Assembly (NCBI RefSeq): GCF_040719265.1
Contig: NZ_JBFDAH010000008.1
Coordinates: 161,431-225,430 of the forward strand
From: Aliikangiella maris
GTDB taxonomy: Bacteria; Pseudomonadota; Gammaproteobacteria; Enterobacterales; Kangiellaceae
Direction of reading: 5' to 3'
Length of the DNA stretch: 64,000 bases
The translations under genes were made by a program, and so were the position numbers. Positions 53,401 through 62,414 of the stretch are shown here, piece after piece; position 1 is the first letter of the stretch; the number at the start of each line of letters is the position of its first letter. Under the pieces are notes generated by a model. The model was not told the DNA's origin, ran no database searches, and saw nothing but the letters and a program-made list of their open reading frames with translations.

Positions 53401-54375
53401 ATGGAACAGTTAACCGATCTAAAAGCCATTTTGCATTCTAAAAGAGCTAACATCTATTATTTGGAAAAATGCCGGGTAATGCAAAAAGATGGCCGAGTTT
53501 TGTATTTAACTGAAGAGAAGAATCAAAATTTATTCTGGAATATTCCCATCGCCAATACCACTTGTCTGTTATTAGGAACAGGAACGTCAATAACACAAGC
53601 GGCAATGCGTATGCTGGCACAAGCGGGAGTGTTAGTTGGTTTTTGCGGTGGTGGTGGAACGCCATTGTTAATGGCGAGTGAAATTGAGTGGTTAACACCA
53701 CAAAGTGAGTATCGGCCGACTGAGTATATGCAGGGGTGGATGGGGTTTTGGTTTGATGATGCTAAGCGATTGATTGCGGCAAAACATATTCAACAATCGC
53801 GTATTGCCTTTTTAAAACGGGTTTGGTCAAAAGATAGAGACTTAATAAATGAAGGATTTCACTTTGAGGATGAATTGATTCAAACCGCGTTTAGCGCAAT
53901 GAGTAACAGAGTTGAACAAGCCGCTAACGTGGGTAAATTACTGCAACTCGAAGCTGAGTTTACTAAACGACTTTACAAATTAGCTGCAACCAATACCAAA
54001 CTTCCCGACTTTGTCCGCAGCCGAGAATCAACCGATTTAGCCAATGATTTTTTAAATCATGGTAATTATCTAGCCTATGGATTAGCAGCAACGACTTTGT
54101 GGGTATTAGGTATTCCGCATGGCTTTGCGGTGATGCATGGGAAAACTCGTCGTGGTGCGTTGGTATTCGATATTGCCGATTTAATTAAAGATTCCGTGGT
54201 GCTGCCTTGGGCTTTTATTTGTGCCAAAGAGAATGCCACAGAACAGGAATTCAGGCAACAGTGTTTGCAGGCCTTTACTGATCACAAGGTGTTGGATTTT
54301 ATGTTTGATGTGGTGAAGCAAATCGCGCTTAAGACTGATTGGGATGACGCCAATCAAGGTGTTGCACAACCATGA
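53401..54375 (+). CDS. cas1f: Cas1, type I-F integrase
   Basis: 324 residues. The type I-F signature LHSKRANIYYLEKCRVMQKDGRVLYLTE opens the protein. Catalytic residues of the Cas1 fold are visible near EAEFTKRLYKLAA (Glu), HGFAVMHGKTRRGALVFDIADL (His, Asp). It inserts new spacers into the array with the Cas2 part of Cas2-3. First gene of the cas operon; its stop overlaps the cas2-3 start (ATGA). Confidence 0.95.
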   Translation: MEQLTDLKAILHSKRANIYYLEKCRVMQKDGRVLYLTEEKNQNLFWNIPIANTTCLLLGTGTSITQAAMRMLAQAGVLVGFCGGGGTPLLMASEIEWLTPQSEYRPTEYMQGWMGFWFDDAKRLIAAKHIQQSRIAFLKRVWSKDRDLINEGFHFEDELIQTAFSAMSNRVEQAANVGKLLQLEAEFTKRLYKLAATNTKLPDFVRSRESTDLANDFLNHGNYLAYGLAATTLWVLGIPHGFAVMHGKTRRGALVFDIADLIKDSVVLPWAFICAKENATEQEFRQQCLQAFTDHKVLDFMFDVVKQIALKTDWDDANQGVAQP

Positions 54376-57300
54376 TGGTTACCTTTGTCAGCCAGTGTGA
54401 GAAGAACGCGCTGAAGAAAACTCGGCGAGTGTTAGATGCCTTTGCTAATCGTATTGGGGATAATGTTTGGCAGACGGTGATTACTCAAGAAGGATTAAAC
54501 GCAGTGAGGAAGTTGTTGAAAAGAACGGCTTCACGGAGTACGGCTGTGAGTTGTCATTGGATTAGGAGTCGGGCGAGGAGTGAGTTGGTTTGGGTTGTGG
54601 GGAATAGGAATAAGTTTAATGCTGAGGGTGTTGTGCCGGTGAATAGTACTCGGCGAAACTTTTTAAACAACCCTAAAAGTCAGTGGAACACCGCTGAAGA
54701 TATCACACTGCTTGCAGCAATCGCCGCATTATTTCATGATTTTGGCAAAGCTAATCAGCTTTTTCAAAATAAAATTGATCCTGATAAAAAGAGTAAACTA
54801 TCAGAGCCTTTTCGTCATGAATGGATTTCGCTCATTATATTTTGCGCCTTTGTTGGTGATTTAAATGATGAAGCATGGTTAAAAAAATTAAGTGAAATTC
54901 AAACGAGTGAAGATAAAAAAATAAAAGATAAAATCAAACAATCGACTTACCTAAAAGTTCATTCATATTGCCCTTTACAGGATTTACCTCCCTTGGCTAA
55001 AACAATCGGCTGGCTTATATTAACTCATCATAAACTGCCACAACGTAAAGTGAAGCCCGGCGAATCTGGCCTAAGAGCTAAGTTTATTGAGGGGTTACTT
55101 AACAAACATGTGTCAGCACTTTGGAATTCTCCCCAAATAGACAAAGAGTGGAAGTCGGCTGAACTAAAAGAGGTATGGTCCTTCCCGAAAGGAACCGCTT
55201 TTAAAAGTTCATTATGGTGTTACAGAGCAAGAAGCGTTGCTAAAAGAGCTCTGAAAAGAGCTTGCTTTTTTCAACAAAACAATTGGCTTTATGACAAATA
55301 TACTTTGCATGTTGCTCGCATGAGTCTAATGTTAGCTGATCATTATTATTCATCTTTACCGGCTAATGAAGCTTTAACTGATCAAAAATATAAAGCTTAT
55401 GCCAATAGCGATCGGAAAACAAAAGTCCTTAAGCAGAAATTAGATGAACATTTAGTGGGTGTTTATCAAAATACATTAAAACTGGTTCGAGCACTACCTG
55501 CACTTAAAGATGAGCTTCCTGCAATTACCAAGCTTCAACTTTTAAAAAAGCGAACATCAATAAAGCGTTTTCAGTGGCAAGATAAAGCCTATGATATTGC
55601 AAGAGCTTTGCAAGAAAGCAGTGAAAAGTGTGGCTTCTTCGGCGTTAACATGGCGTCAACAGGCAAAGGAAAAACTTTTGCTAATGTCCGTATTATGTAT
55701 GCGTTAACTAAACCAGAAGATGGGTGGCGACTAAGTATCGCACTTGGCTTGCGAACTTTGACTTTACAAACTGGGGATGCTTTAAAAGAACGATTAATGT
55801 TATCAGAAGAAGATATTGCTGTATTAATTGGTTCTCAAACGGTCAAACAGTTACATGAAAGAAATAATAGTGAGCAAGATAACAATGAGCGAGATGAAGA
55901 AAAAGTACCTGGTTCAGAGTCAGCTGATGAACTCACTGATGAAACTCAACACATTTTTTATGATGGAGCCATTTCTGATAGCCCGTTAAAAAATTGGTTA
56001 GAAAAGCAGCCTAAATTAAATCAGTTAATTAATGCGCCTATTCTTGTCAGCACCATTGACCATTTGATGCCTGCAACAGAATCAGCCAGAGGAGGCAGAC
56101 AAATTGCGCCCATGTTAAGGCTAATGACTTCTGATCTGGTACTGGATGAGCCAGATGATTTTGATATTGCCGATTTGCCTGCATTGACTCGATTGGTGAA
56201 CTGGGCTGGTTTATTAGGCTCAAAAGTTTTACTTTCTTCAGCGACTTTACCACCTGCAATTGTGAGTGCACTATTCGATGCCTATCGAGAAGGTAGAGAA
56301 CATTACCATAAGGCGAGAGGTGAGCAGAGCGCTCAGCCACCTATCAGTTGCGCGTGGTTTGACGAATATCGCTCAGTGAGTGAACAATGTTATGATTTGG
56401 AAAGCTTTCAGCAGCAGCAAACTGTATTTGCTGATAAACGAGTACAAGAACTCAACAAAAAAACACCTATTCATAAAGCTGTTATCGCTTCGGTTAATAC
56501 ATGCGAGCAAAAAGCAGAAGTCGCTATTGAAGTACTCAGTGAAACTATTCGAGATAACATTTACCAATTACACCAAAAACACTACATCAGCGCTACAGAG
56601 TTTAATAAAAAAGAGTGTTATAAAAAAATTAGTATTGGTTTAGTCAGAATGGCTAACATCAATCCGCTAGTTGCGGTAGCAAAAAATTTAATGAGTTCAC
56701 CTGTTAATGAAAATTATCATCTTCATTTTTGTATTTATCACAGCCAACATCCGCTTATTGTACGTTCAGAAATGGAGAAACAACTCGATAAAGTATTAAC
56801 TCGCAATGACGAAACTGCTATTTGGAAACAACCGATCATTCAACAATCGCTGAAAAAAAGTGAAGCCACTCATCATATATTTATTGTGATTGCCAGTGCG
56901 GTTGCCGAGGTTGGGCGTGATCATGATTATGACTGGGCAATCGCAGAGCCTTCTTCCATGCGCTCAATCATTCAACTGGCGGGGCGTATTCAACGGCATA
57001 GGCAAAAACCGGCAGAGACAGAAAATCTCATTTTGCTTGATACAAACTACAAAGGGTTAATGAATAAGAAACTTGCATTTTCTCAACCAGGGTTTGAGTC
57101 TGGAGAGTTTCAGTTAAACAATCATAGTTTAAACGCTATTTTAGATAAGTCGCAATATGACGTTATAAGCTCTATTCCACGAATAAAGCCCAATAACCCA
57201 CTAAATATTCATGACAATTTAGTCGATTTGGAACATGGGCATTTACAAGCTGCGCTGTTTGATAAAGCGGCTAGGATAGGTGCACATAATTGGTGGCGGT

Positions 57301-57656
57301 CACCTGCTAGTTGGACTTACGAATTACAGCGGGAAACGCCATTTCGTCGATCAATACCTGATAGTGAGTACTTCTTAAGAGCTGATGATTCTGGTAGCGA
57401 GACCGAGTTTTATCGCTGGCATCGAAATGGGGAATATAAGTCTGCTCAAGCTCAGTTTAAAGCGGTTGAGGTGGAATTGAATAATGGTATTTCTATTTGG
57501 GGAGATTATCAGGTGCAAGAATTACTAGAGAATATGGCTGAGCAAAATGGTGAAAGCTTGCTCAGTACGAGTATCAAGTTTGGAGCCATAAGGTTAAGAG
57601 ATTCCGAGAAAACCTGGCTCTATTCAAGTACTTGTGGGGTTTATCAGGCGCTTTGA
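54372..57656 (+). CDS. cas3f: Cas2-Cas3 fusion helicase-nuclease, type I-F
   Basis: 1094 residues. Residues 1-95 are the Cas2 domain. The HD nuclease follows with His122-Asp123 in LFHDFGKANQLF. The SF2 helicase has Walker A in ASTGKGKT (about residue 430), the DEPD box in LVLDEPDDFD (about 590), SSATLP (about 624) and GRIQRHRQ motif VI (about 870). It is recruited by the Cascade (Csy) complex to degrade target DNA, and its Cas2 part works with Cas1 in adaptation. The end of the gene forms half of a perfect hairpin (57642-57669). Confidence 0.94.
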   Translation: MMVTFVSQCEKNALKKTRRVLDAFANRIGDNVWQTVITQEGLNAVRKLLKRTASRSTAVSCHWIRSRARSELVWVVGNRNKFNAEGVVPVNSTRRNFLNNPKSQWNTAEDITLLAAIAALFHDFGKANQLFQNKIDPDKKSKLSEPFRHEWISLIIFCAFVGDLNDEAWLKKLSEIQTSEDKKIKDKIKQSTYLKVHSYCPLQDLPPLAKTIGWLILTHHKLPQRKVKPGESGLRAKFIEGLLNKHVSALWNSPQIDKEWKSAELKEVWSFPKGTAFKSSLWCYRARSVAKRALKRACFFQQNNWLYDKYTLHVARMSLMLADHYYSSLPANEALTDQKYKAYANSDRKTKVLKQKLDEHLVGVYQNTLKLVRALPALKDELPAITKLQLLKKRTSIKRFQWQDKAYDIARALQESSEKCGFFGVNMASTGKGKTFANVRIMYALTKPEDGWRLSIALGLRTLTLQTGDALKERLMLSEEDIAVLIGSQTVKQLHERNNSEQDNNERDEEKVPGSESADELTDETQHIFYDGAISDSPLKNWLEKQPKLNQLINAPILVSTIDHLMPATESARGGRQIAPMLRLMTSDLVLDEPDDFDIADLPALTRLVNWAGLLGSKVLLSSATLPPAIVSALFDAYREGREHYHKARGEQSAQPPISCAWFDEYRSVSEQCYDLESFQQQQTVFADKRVQELNKKTPIHKAVIASVNTCEQKAEVAIEVLSETIRDNIYQLHQKHYISATEFNKKECYKKISIGLVRMANINPLVAVAKNLMSSPVNENYHLHFCIYHSQHPLIVRSEMEKQLDKVLTRNDETAIWKQPIIQQSLKKSEATHHIFIVIASAVAEVGRDHDYDWAIAEPSSMRSIIQLAGRIQRHRQKPAETENLILLDTNYKGLMNKKLAFSQPGFESGEFQLNNHSLNAILDKSQYDVISSIPRIKPNNPLNIHDNLVDLEHGHLQAALFDKAARIGAHNWWRSPASWTYELQRETPFRRSIPDSEYFLRADDSGSETEFYRWHRNGEYKSAQAQFKAVEVELNNGISIWGDYQVQELLENMAEQNGESLLSTSIKFGAIRLRDSEKTWLYSSTCGVYQAL

Positions 57657-57669
57657 TAAGCGCCTGATA
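57642..57669. repeat. Perfect 12-bp hairpin spanning the cas2-3 stop codon
   Basis: TATCAGGCGCTT (57642-57653), loop TGAT, AAGCGCCTGATA (57658-57669). The stop codon TGA (57654-57656) lies in the loop. No T run follows. The right arm overlaps the first repeat-like element by four bases. Confidence 0.9.
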
Positions 57670-57693
57670 GGAGCTGCCTATGCGGCAGTGAAT
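57666..57693 (-). repeat. Diverged solitary CRISPR repeat A (inverted)
   Basis: Read on the minus strand it matches the array repeat in the left part and stem (TTCACTGCCGCATAGGCAGCT) but its last eight bases diverge. The CTGCC/GGCAG stem needed for Cas6f recognition is intact; the loop is GCATA instead of GCACA. Confidence 0.8.
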
Positions 57694-57719
57694 ATTTTAG
57701 TTAATTGGTTCTAAAATAT

Positions 57720-57747
57720 TTTCTAAGCTGCCTACGCGGCAGTAAAA
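57720..57747 (-). repeat. Diverged solitary CRISPR repeat B (inverted)
   Basis: Read on the minus strand it contains ACTGCCGCGTAGGCAG and ends CTTAGAAA, the complete 8-nt crRNA 5' handle of the array repeat. The stem is intact and the loop is GCGTA. It is separated from copy A by 26 bp (57694-57719) instead of the 32 bp used in the array. Those 26 bp plus flanks form a 10-bp inverted repeat (AATATTTTAG / CTAAAATATT, 57691-57720). Confidence 0.85.
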
Positions 57748-57878
57748 ACATTATAACTGAAACTATATGATGAGGATAATAAGAATTGTTTTATAATTGT
57801 TTCTATAATATGGTGTTTACTTGGGTGTTTTTTTATTTTATGCTTTATCTACTGATGATTTGATAGTGGGGAAAGAGG

Positions 57879-58052
57879 GTGAATAAGAGAGATGAAAGTA
57901 ATGATAAATTGAACGATCGACAAAACCATGACAAAAATATACAGATCAATGTTTCTGTGACTAATGAAACCAGTAAAAAAGTACCTATGACTACTTTAAT
58001 GGTTGGTGTAATCACGGCAGCTTTATTAGTGATTTATGAATTGATTCGTTAA
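57879..58052 (+). CDS. Small tail-anchored membrane protein inside the cas operon
   Basis: 57 residues from GTG 57879, preceded by a purine-rich GGGGAAAGAGG (57868-57878) that overlaps the usual ribosome-binding position. The N-terminal 35 residues are polar and charged (KRDESNDKLNDRQNHDK); the C-terminal part is one membrane segment (about residues 39-53, LMVGVITAALLVIYEL). The stop is 12 bp before the next start. A single hydrophobic helix on a small protein is typical of small toxins or membrane-acting effectors, but no family is recognised. Function unknown. Confidence 0.5.
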   Translation: MNKRDESNDKLNDRQNHDKNIQINVSVTNETSKKVPMTTLMVGVITAALLVIYELIR

Positions 58053-58064
58053 ATGGGAATATAA

Positions 58065-58475
58065 ATGGATAAGGTAAATAAAAATAACACAAAAGTGAGT
58101 GAAAAACAGCAACAGGCTGAAAAGTTGTTGGATGAAATGACTAATCTCCTTTTGTCTGGCGATGAAATTGCCTTTTCTGATTTGATTCTTGATTGGTATA
58201 GAATGGATCTAGAGTGTAGCTCTGTTTCTCTTCCTGTTGATATTGATGAGTTGCGTTTGGCGATTAAAGCCAGCCTGCTAGAAAGATTAACAGAAGTTTT
58301 AAATTCGCCTCCCCATAATGGCTCGCAAAAAACTCCTCAGTGGTGTAAAGGTATTGGTGCCTTAAGTCACCCTGTCAGATTGCAGAGCGATAGACTATTA
58401 GAGGATGAGCAATACTGTAAAGCATTTCAGAAAAGAAATCTGCTTGTTGTCAGTAACTTTATGTTTTTTATTTAA
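58065..58475 (+). CDS. Unrecognised 136-residue protein inside the cas operon
   Basis: GGGAAT precedes ATG 58065. The N-terminus is helical and charged (about 1-50). The C-terminal third has PPHNGSQKTPQWCKGIGAL and ends in a hydrophobic KRNLLVVSNFMFFI. No known domain is recognised. The stop lies 12 bp before the nucleotidyltransferase start, so they look like a gene pair; an antitoxin or regulator role for this protein is inference only. Confidence 0.55.
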   Translation: MDKVNKNNTKVSEKQQQAEKLLDEMTNLLLSGDEIAFSDLILDWYRMDLECSSVSLPVDIDELRLAIKASLLERLTEVLNSPPHNGSQKTPQWCKGIGALSHPVRLQSDRLLEDEQYCKAFQKRNLLVVSNFMFFI

Positions 58476-58487
58476 CAAGGAGTATTT

Positions 58488-59061
58488 ATGTCAAAACAAT
58501 ATTATGATCTAGGCAATGGCACACTTTCAAAAGCGGTGATCGAAAAGGCACTATATCGACTAGCGCAACTATTAACAGAAAAAAATAAGCGTGTAGAACT
58601 GGTAGCTGCTGGTGGCGTTATCAGTGTTTTAATGTTTGGAAGTAGGCAGATGACAAGGGATATTGATGTCATTATTCCAAAGAAAGAAAAAGATCTGATT
58701 GAAAGTCTAGTTGACCAAGTAGCTGATGAGCAGAACTTACCAAAAGGTAAACACGCCTGGCTTAATGACGGAGTTTCTTTTTTTTGGTCTGCAAACTAAA
58801 AGTAATAAACCAATATTTTCTCATGCTAATTTAATGGTTTTCACAGCAAGTTGGTATGAGTTACTTGGTATGAAGCTCAGTGGCGCATGGCGGCGTGATG
58901 CTGATTATCATGATGCTATTCATATTTTACGACAGATAGGAGATAAAAATAGAAGTGACACACTTAAAAAGTCGATGTCATTTAGGAATTTCTCTCCCTT
59001 TGTTGATGATCAAACGTTTATAAAGCGATTTGATCGTACATGGAGTGATGCTTTCAACTAA
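58488..59061 (+). pseudogene. AbiEii/DUF6036-like nucleotidyltransferase, frame broken at T8
   Basis: ATG 58488 with AAGGAG. The first frame runs to 58799 and carries the nucleotidyltransferase core: Gly42-Gly43 (AAGGVISVLMFGSRQ) and Asp58-Ile-Asp60 (TRDIDVIIP). At the eight-T run 58768-58775 the coding jumps to the next frame (GLQTKSNKPIFSHANLMVF, then MKLSGAWRRDADYHDAIHIL) and ends at 59061. With seven T the protein would be 190 residues, normal for the family. Such enzymes are toxin or antitoxin parts in abortive-infection and TA systems. Sequence error, true mutation or slippage cannot be told apart here. Confidence 0.7.
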
Positions 59062-59116
59062 AAGTTAATAAATAAATTTTTTAAAGTGAAAATAAACTAT
59101 AAGGAGGTAACTGAGA

Positions 59117-60433
59117 GTGCAAACTCAATTAGAGGAAAGTTTATCTACTAAAATAGTGGACTACATCCAAATTAGAGCTAGTGATAAACTGGAAAAGCTG
59201 GAAAAAGAAATCAATAAATTAACTAATTCAGAAAAAAATATTGAACAAAGTAAACTAGAAAATCTTCAACAAAAATATAAAGACGAACAAGAAAAGTTTA
59301 AACCGGCTAATTGGCTAACTGATGCAGCAAGCCGAGCTAAACAAATTCAATTAGTGACTCATGCATTAAAGTATATTCATGGTGATGCGAAAGGAAGTAA
59401 TATTTTTTATCAGACAGACAATTCTTTGCCTTCACATAATTTTGTGAGTACCGCTTCACTCAATAATCCTGTTATTGATATTGTTGGTAATGCCGCCGCC
59501 TTAGATGTTGGGCGTCTATTAATGCAGGTCACACATGAAGGTAAAAATCTTGTGGATTATATTTTATCCAATGATATTTCACCATTAATGCCGATTGCAG
59601 AAAATCAACAACAAGCTGAGCAATGGTTTGAGGGTTTTAAGCAAGTATTTTCTAGTGATGTATTAGCCTCTCACAAATTGGCTAAACAAGTCTATTGGCC
59701 AATAGATGATTGCTATCATTTGTTATCACCTTTATTTGCTAGTTCTTTTGCCCAAAGTATTTATGATAAAAGAAAAGATTTAAGAGAAGTTCAGTTTAAT
59801 AAAGATGAAACGGTTAAAAATAATGGTTTCTCTGTTTTTTCAAACTTGGCTGTACAGACTTTTGGCGGAACTAAGCCGCAAAATATTTCTCAGTTAAATT
59901 CTCAGCGAGGAGGTAAAAATTATTTGCTAGATGCCAGGCCGCCAACATGGAATACCATTGAAAAACCACCGTTCAATACAGAGTCAATATTTTTAAGTGT
60001 CTATCGAAATAAAGCTTATAAAAGAGTTAAGAAATTACAAAAATATCTAGAGTTAAAGTTTGAGCGTGATAGCACTATAGAAATAAGAGAATATCGAAGA
60101 TCTGGAGTTGATGATCTGATTGAAATTTTATTGTCATTAGCGGCAAGCATTCATGCTCAACCAGCAGGTTGGAGCATGAGTGAAGAATGCCAGCTATCTC
60201 TAGAAGAGCAACTGTGGCTTGACCCCAAGCGTGCTGAGTTTGATCAAGGTTTCAAAGAGGAAATGGAGAAGAAAGAATGGCACGATAAAGTCGCTGCGAG
60301 ATTTGCTTCTTGGTTGAATGCGATGTTAGAAAGCAAAAAGCTGGCACTTGGTGATGTAGAGCATAAAGAGTGGACTGTATTAGTCGCTCGACAGTTACGT
60401 CTAACCGAACGAGCTAGAAAGGAGTTTTACTAA
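59117..60433 (+). CDS. cas8f: Cas8f (Csy1), type I-F large subunit
   Basis: 438 residues from GTG 59117, well placed after AAGGAGG (59101-59107). The Csy1 fold is recognisable from KPANWLTDAASRAKQIQLVTHALKYIHGDAKGS, DIVGNAAALDVGRLLMQ, FGGTKPQNISQLNSQRGGKNYLL and PPTWNT. It recognises the PAM and 5' end of the crRNA within the Csy complex. Stop and cas5f start overlap (TAATG). Confidence 0.94.
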   Translation: MQTQLEESLSTKIVDYIQIRASDKLEKLEKEINKLTNSEKNIEQSKLENLQQKYKDEQEKFKPANWLTDAASRAKQIQLVTHALKYIHGDAKGSNIFYQTDNSLPSHNFVSTASLNNPVIDIVGNAAALDVGRLLMQVTHEGKNLVDYILSNDISPLMPIAENQQQAEQWFEGFKQVFSSDVLASHKLAKQVYWPIDDCYHLLSPLFASSFAQSIYDKRKDLREVQFNKDETVKNNGFSVFSNLAVQTFGGTKPQNISQLNSQRGGKNYLLDARPPTWNTIEKPPFNTESIFLSVYRNKAYKRVKKLQKYLELKFERDSTIEIREYRRSGVDDLIEILLSLAASIHAQPAGWSMSEECQLSLEEQLWLDPKRAEFDQGFKEEMEKKEWHDKVAARFASWLNAMLESKKLALGDVEHKEWTVLVARQLRLTERARKEFY

Positions 60434-61356
60434 TGGAAGGGATTATTGTTATTAGAAATATTATGGTTGAGAATGCTAATGCGATAGCAGGGCAAACTTG
60501 GGGGTTTCCCGCCATTTCTAACTTTTTAGGTTATGTTCATGCACTACAAAGAAAACTATCAACATTGACTGAGTCGGATTTTTCTAACCTTAAACTAAAC
60601 GGTTGTGGTGTTATCTGTCATCAATCACAGGTTCATGCCTATCAGGCTTCTGGCTATTCAGAGTACGTTTTTTCCTTAACTCGTAACCCGTTAACCAAGG
60701 AAGCGAAATCACCATCATTTGTTGAAGAGGGGCGTATGCATATGACGGTAAGTTTGGTTATTGGTATTGATGAGTTTCCTGACTTAAGCGAGTTAGAAAT
60801 TCAGCAGTTAGAACAAAAAGTTAAAAGCTTTGCTGTGACTCAGCGTTTGGCTGGTGGAACTATTACTGGACTAACCAGCGTCAAAATTAAAGAAATACCA
60901 GACGGTAGCGAGAAGCAAGAACAACAGGCTAACTTTTGGTTAAGAACACTGCTACCAGGTTTTGCTCTAGTCAATCGTACAGATTTGTTAGTTGAGCATT
61001 CTAAGCGGTTTGCAGAGTCAAAAACACCGCAATTAGATGCATGGTTAGATGCAGCCAGTTTGAACTTTGATTTAGATAATCAAATAAAAACAAAGCCTTA
61101 TTCTGGCTGGATAAAGCCAATAGCGATTGGGTTTAATGCAATATCGCCACTTTACAAAGCAGGAGAGATTGCAAAGTGCAGAGATGAAACGACCCCTGTG
61201 CAATTTGTTGAAAATATTTATTCACTAGGGGAGTGGTTAAGTCCTCATCGAATAAAAAAATTTGAAGATATCATGTGGTACTACCAAACCGATTTGGAAA
61301 AAGGCACATATTTGTGCCAAAACAACTATCAATCTCAATTAGAACAGTCAATTTAG
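60433..61356 (+). CDS. cas5f: Cas5f (Csy2)
   Basis: 307 residues. The start IIVIRNIMVENANAIAGQTWGFPAISNFLGYVHAL is the Csy2 signature, followed by CGVICHQSQVHAYQ and GRMHMTVSLVI. It forms a dimer with Csy1 that holds the 5' handle of the crRNA (CTTAGAAA in this array). Overlaps cas8f by one base. Confidence 0.94.
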   Translation: MEGIIVIRNIMVENANAIAGQTWGFPAISNFLGYVHALQRKLSTLTESDFSNLKLNGCGVICHQSQVHAYQASGYSEYVFSLTRNPLTKEAKSPSFVEEGRMHMTVSLVIGIDEFPDLSELEIQQLEQKVKSFAVTQRLAGGTITGLTSVKIKEIPDGSEKQEQQANFWLRTLLPGFALVNRTDLLVEHSKRFAESKTPQLDAWLDAASLNFDLDNQIKTKPYSGWIKPIAIGFNAISPLYKAGEIAKCRDETTPVQFVENIYSLGEWLSPHRIKKFEDIMWYYQTDLEKGTYLCQNNYQSQLEQSI

Positions 61357-61373
61357 CTTTCAAGGAAAATACA

Positions 61374-62396
61374 ATGACAACATTAAAAACAGCTTCTGTA
61401 CTCGCATTTGAACGTAAACTTTCCAACTCTGACGGATTAATGTTTGCGGGGCTATGGGAAAGTAGAGAGCAAGTCAGTAAATGGTGTGCAATTAAAGTGA
61501 CTGAAAAAGCGATCAGAGGAACAATTTCTAATCGTCAGAAAAATGCGATTCAAAGTGACCCCACAAAACTCGATGCAGAAGTCCAGAAAGCTAATTTGCA
61601 AAAAGTAGATGTTTCTGCGTTGCCTTTTGATTGCGATACTTTAAAAGTTACTTTTACGCTAAGAGTTTTAGGTGACTTACAGACACCATCTACTTGTAAT
61701 AATCAGGATTATCAGCAAGCACTTCAAAATGTGATTACCAGCTATATTTCAGAAAATGGTTTTACTGAGTTAGCTTATCGTTATGCAACTAATATTGCTA
61801 GTGGTCGTTTTTTATGGCGTAACCGAGTTGGAGCTGAAAAAGTAGAAGTAAAAATATTTGAACCATCAACAGAAAAAAGCTGGTTATTTAATGGCTTCGA
61901 TTTTCAACTGCGCCACTTTGATCATCAAAATGAACAATTGCGTGATTTATCTAAAGCAATAGAAAAAGGTTTAGCAGGTGATAGCTTTTCATTTTTGCAA
62001 GTTGAAGCTTATGTTAAATTAGGTGAGGGTCAAGAAGTTTTTCCATCTCAAGAGCTTGTGCTTGATAGTAGTACTGCTAAAAGTAAAAAAAGCAAAGAGT
62101 TATATTCGGTGAATGATACCGCTGCAATGCACTCACAGAAAATCGGTAATGCATTAAGAACAATTGATAGTTGGTATCCTGATGCTGTTGAGTTAGGGCT
62201 TGGACCTATATCTGTTGAACCTTTTGGCTCAGTGACTAATCGGGGAAAAGCTTATCGACAACCTAAACAGAAAATGGACTTTTATACATTGCTTGACAAT
62301 TGGGTTATAAAAGAGAAAAAGCCAGAGCTTGAACAACAACATTATGTCATTGCAAACTTAATTCGTGGTGGAGTTTACGGAGAGAAATCTGAATAG
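61374..62396 (+). CDS. cas7f: Cas7f (Csy3), backbone subunit
   Basis: 340 residues from ATG 61374 (AAGGAAAA upstream); a longer frame starting inside cas5f is not supported. LKTASVLAFERKLSNSDGLMFAGLW opens the family fold, with SGRFLWRNRVGAEKVEV and GKAYRQPKQKMDFYTLLDNW further on. Six copies coat the crRNA spacer in the type I-F Csy complex. Confidence 0.95.
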   Translation: MTTLKTASVLAFERKLSNSDGLMFAGLWESREQVSKWCAIKVTEKAIRGTISNRQKNAIQSDPTKLDAEVQKANLQKVDVSALPFDCDTLKVTFTLRVLGDLQTPSTCNNQDYQQALQNVITSYISENGFTELAYRYATNIASGRFLWRNRVGAEKVEVKIFEPSTEKSWLFNGFDFQLRHFDHQNEQLRDLSKAIEKGLAGDSFSFLQVEAYVKLGEGQEVFPSQELVLDSSTAKSKKSKELYSVNDTAAMHSQKIGNALRTIDSWYPDAVELGLGPISVEPFGSVTNRGKAYRQPKQKMDFYTLLDNWVIKEKKPELEQQHYVIANLIRGGVYGEKSE

Positions 62397-62414
62397 CTTT
62401 AGAGGCAAACGATA

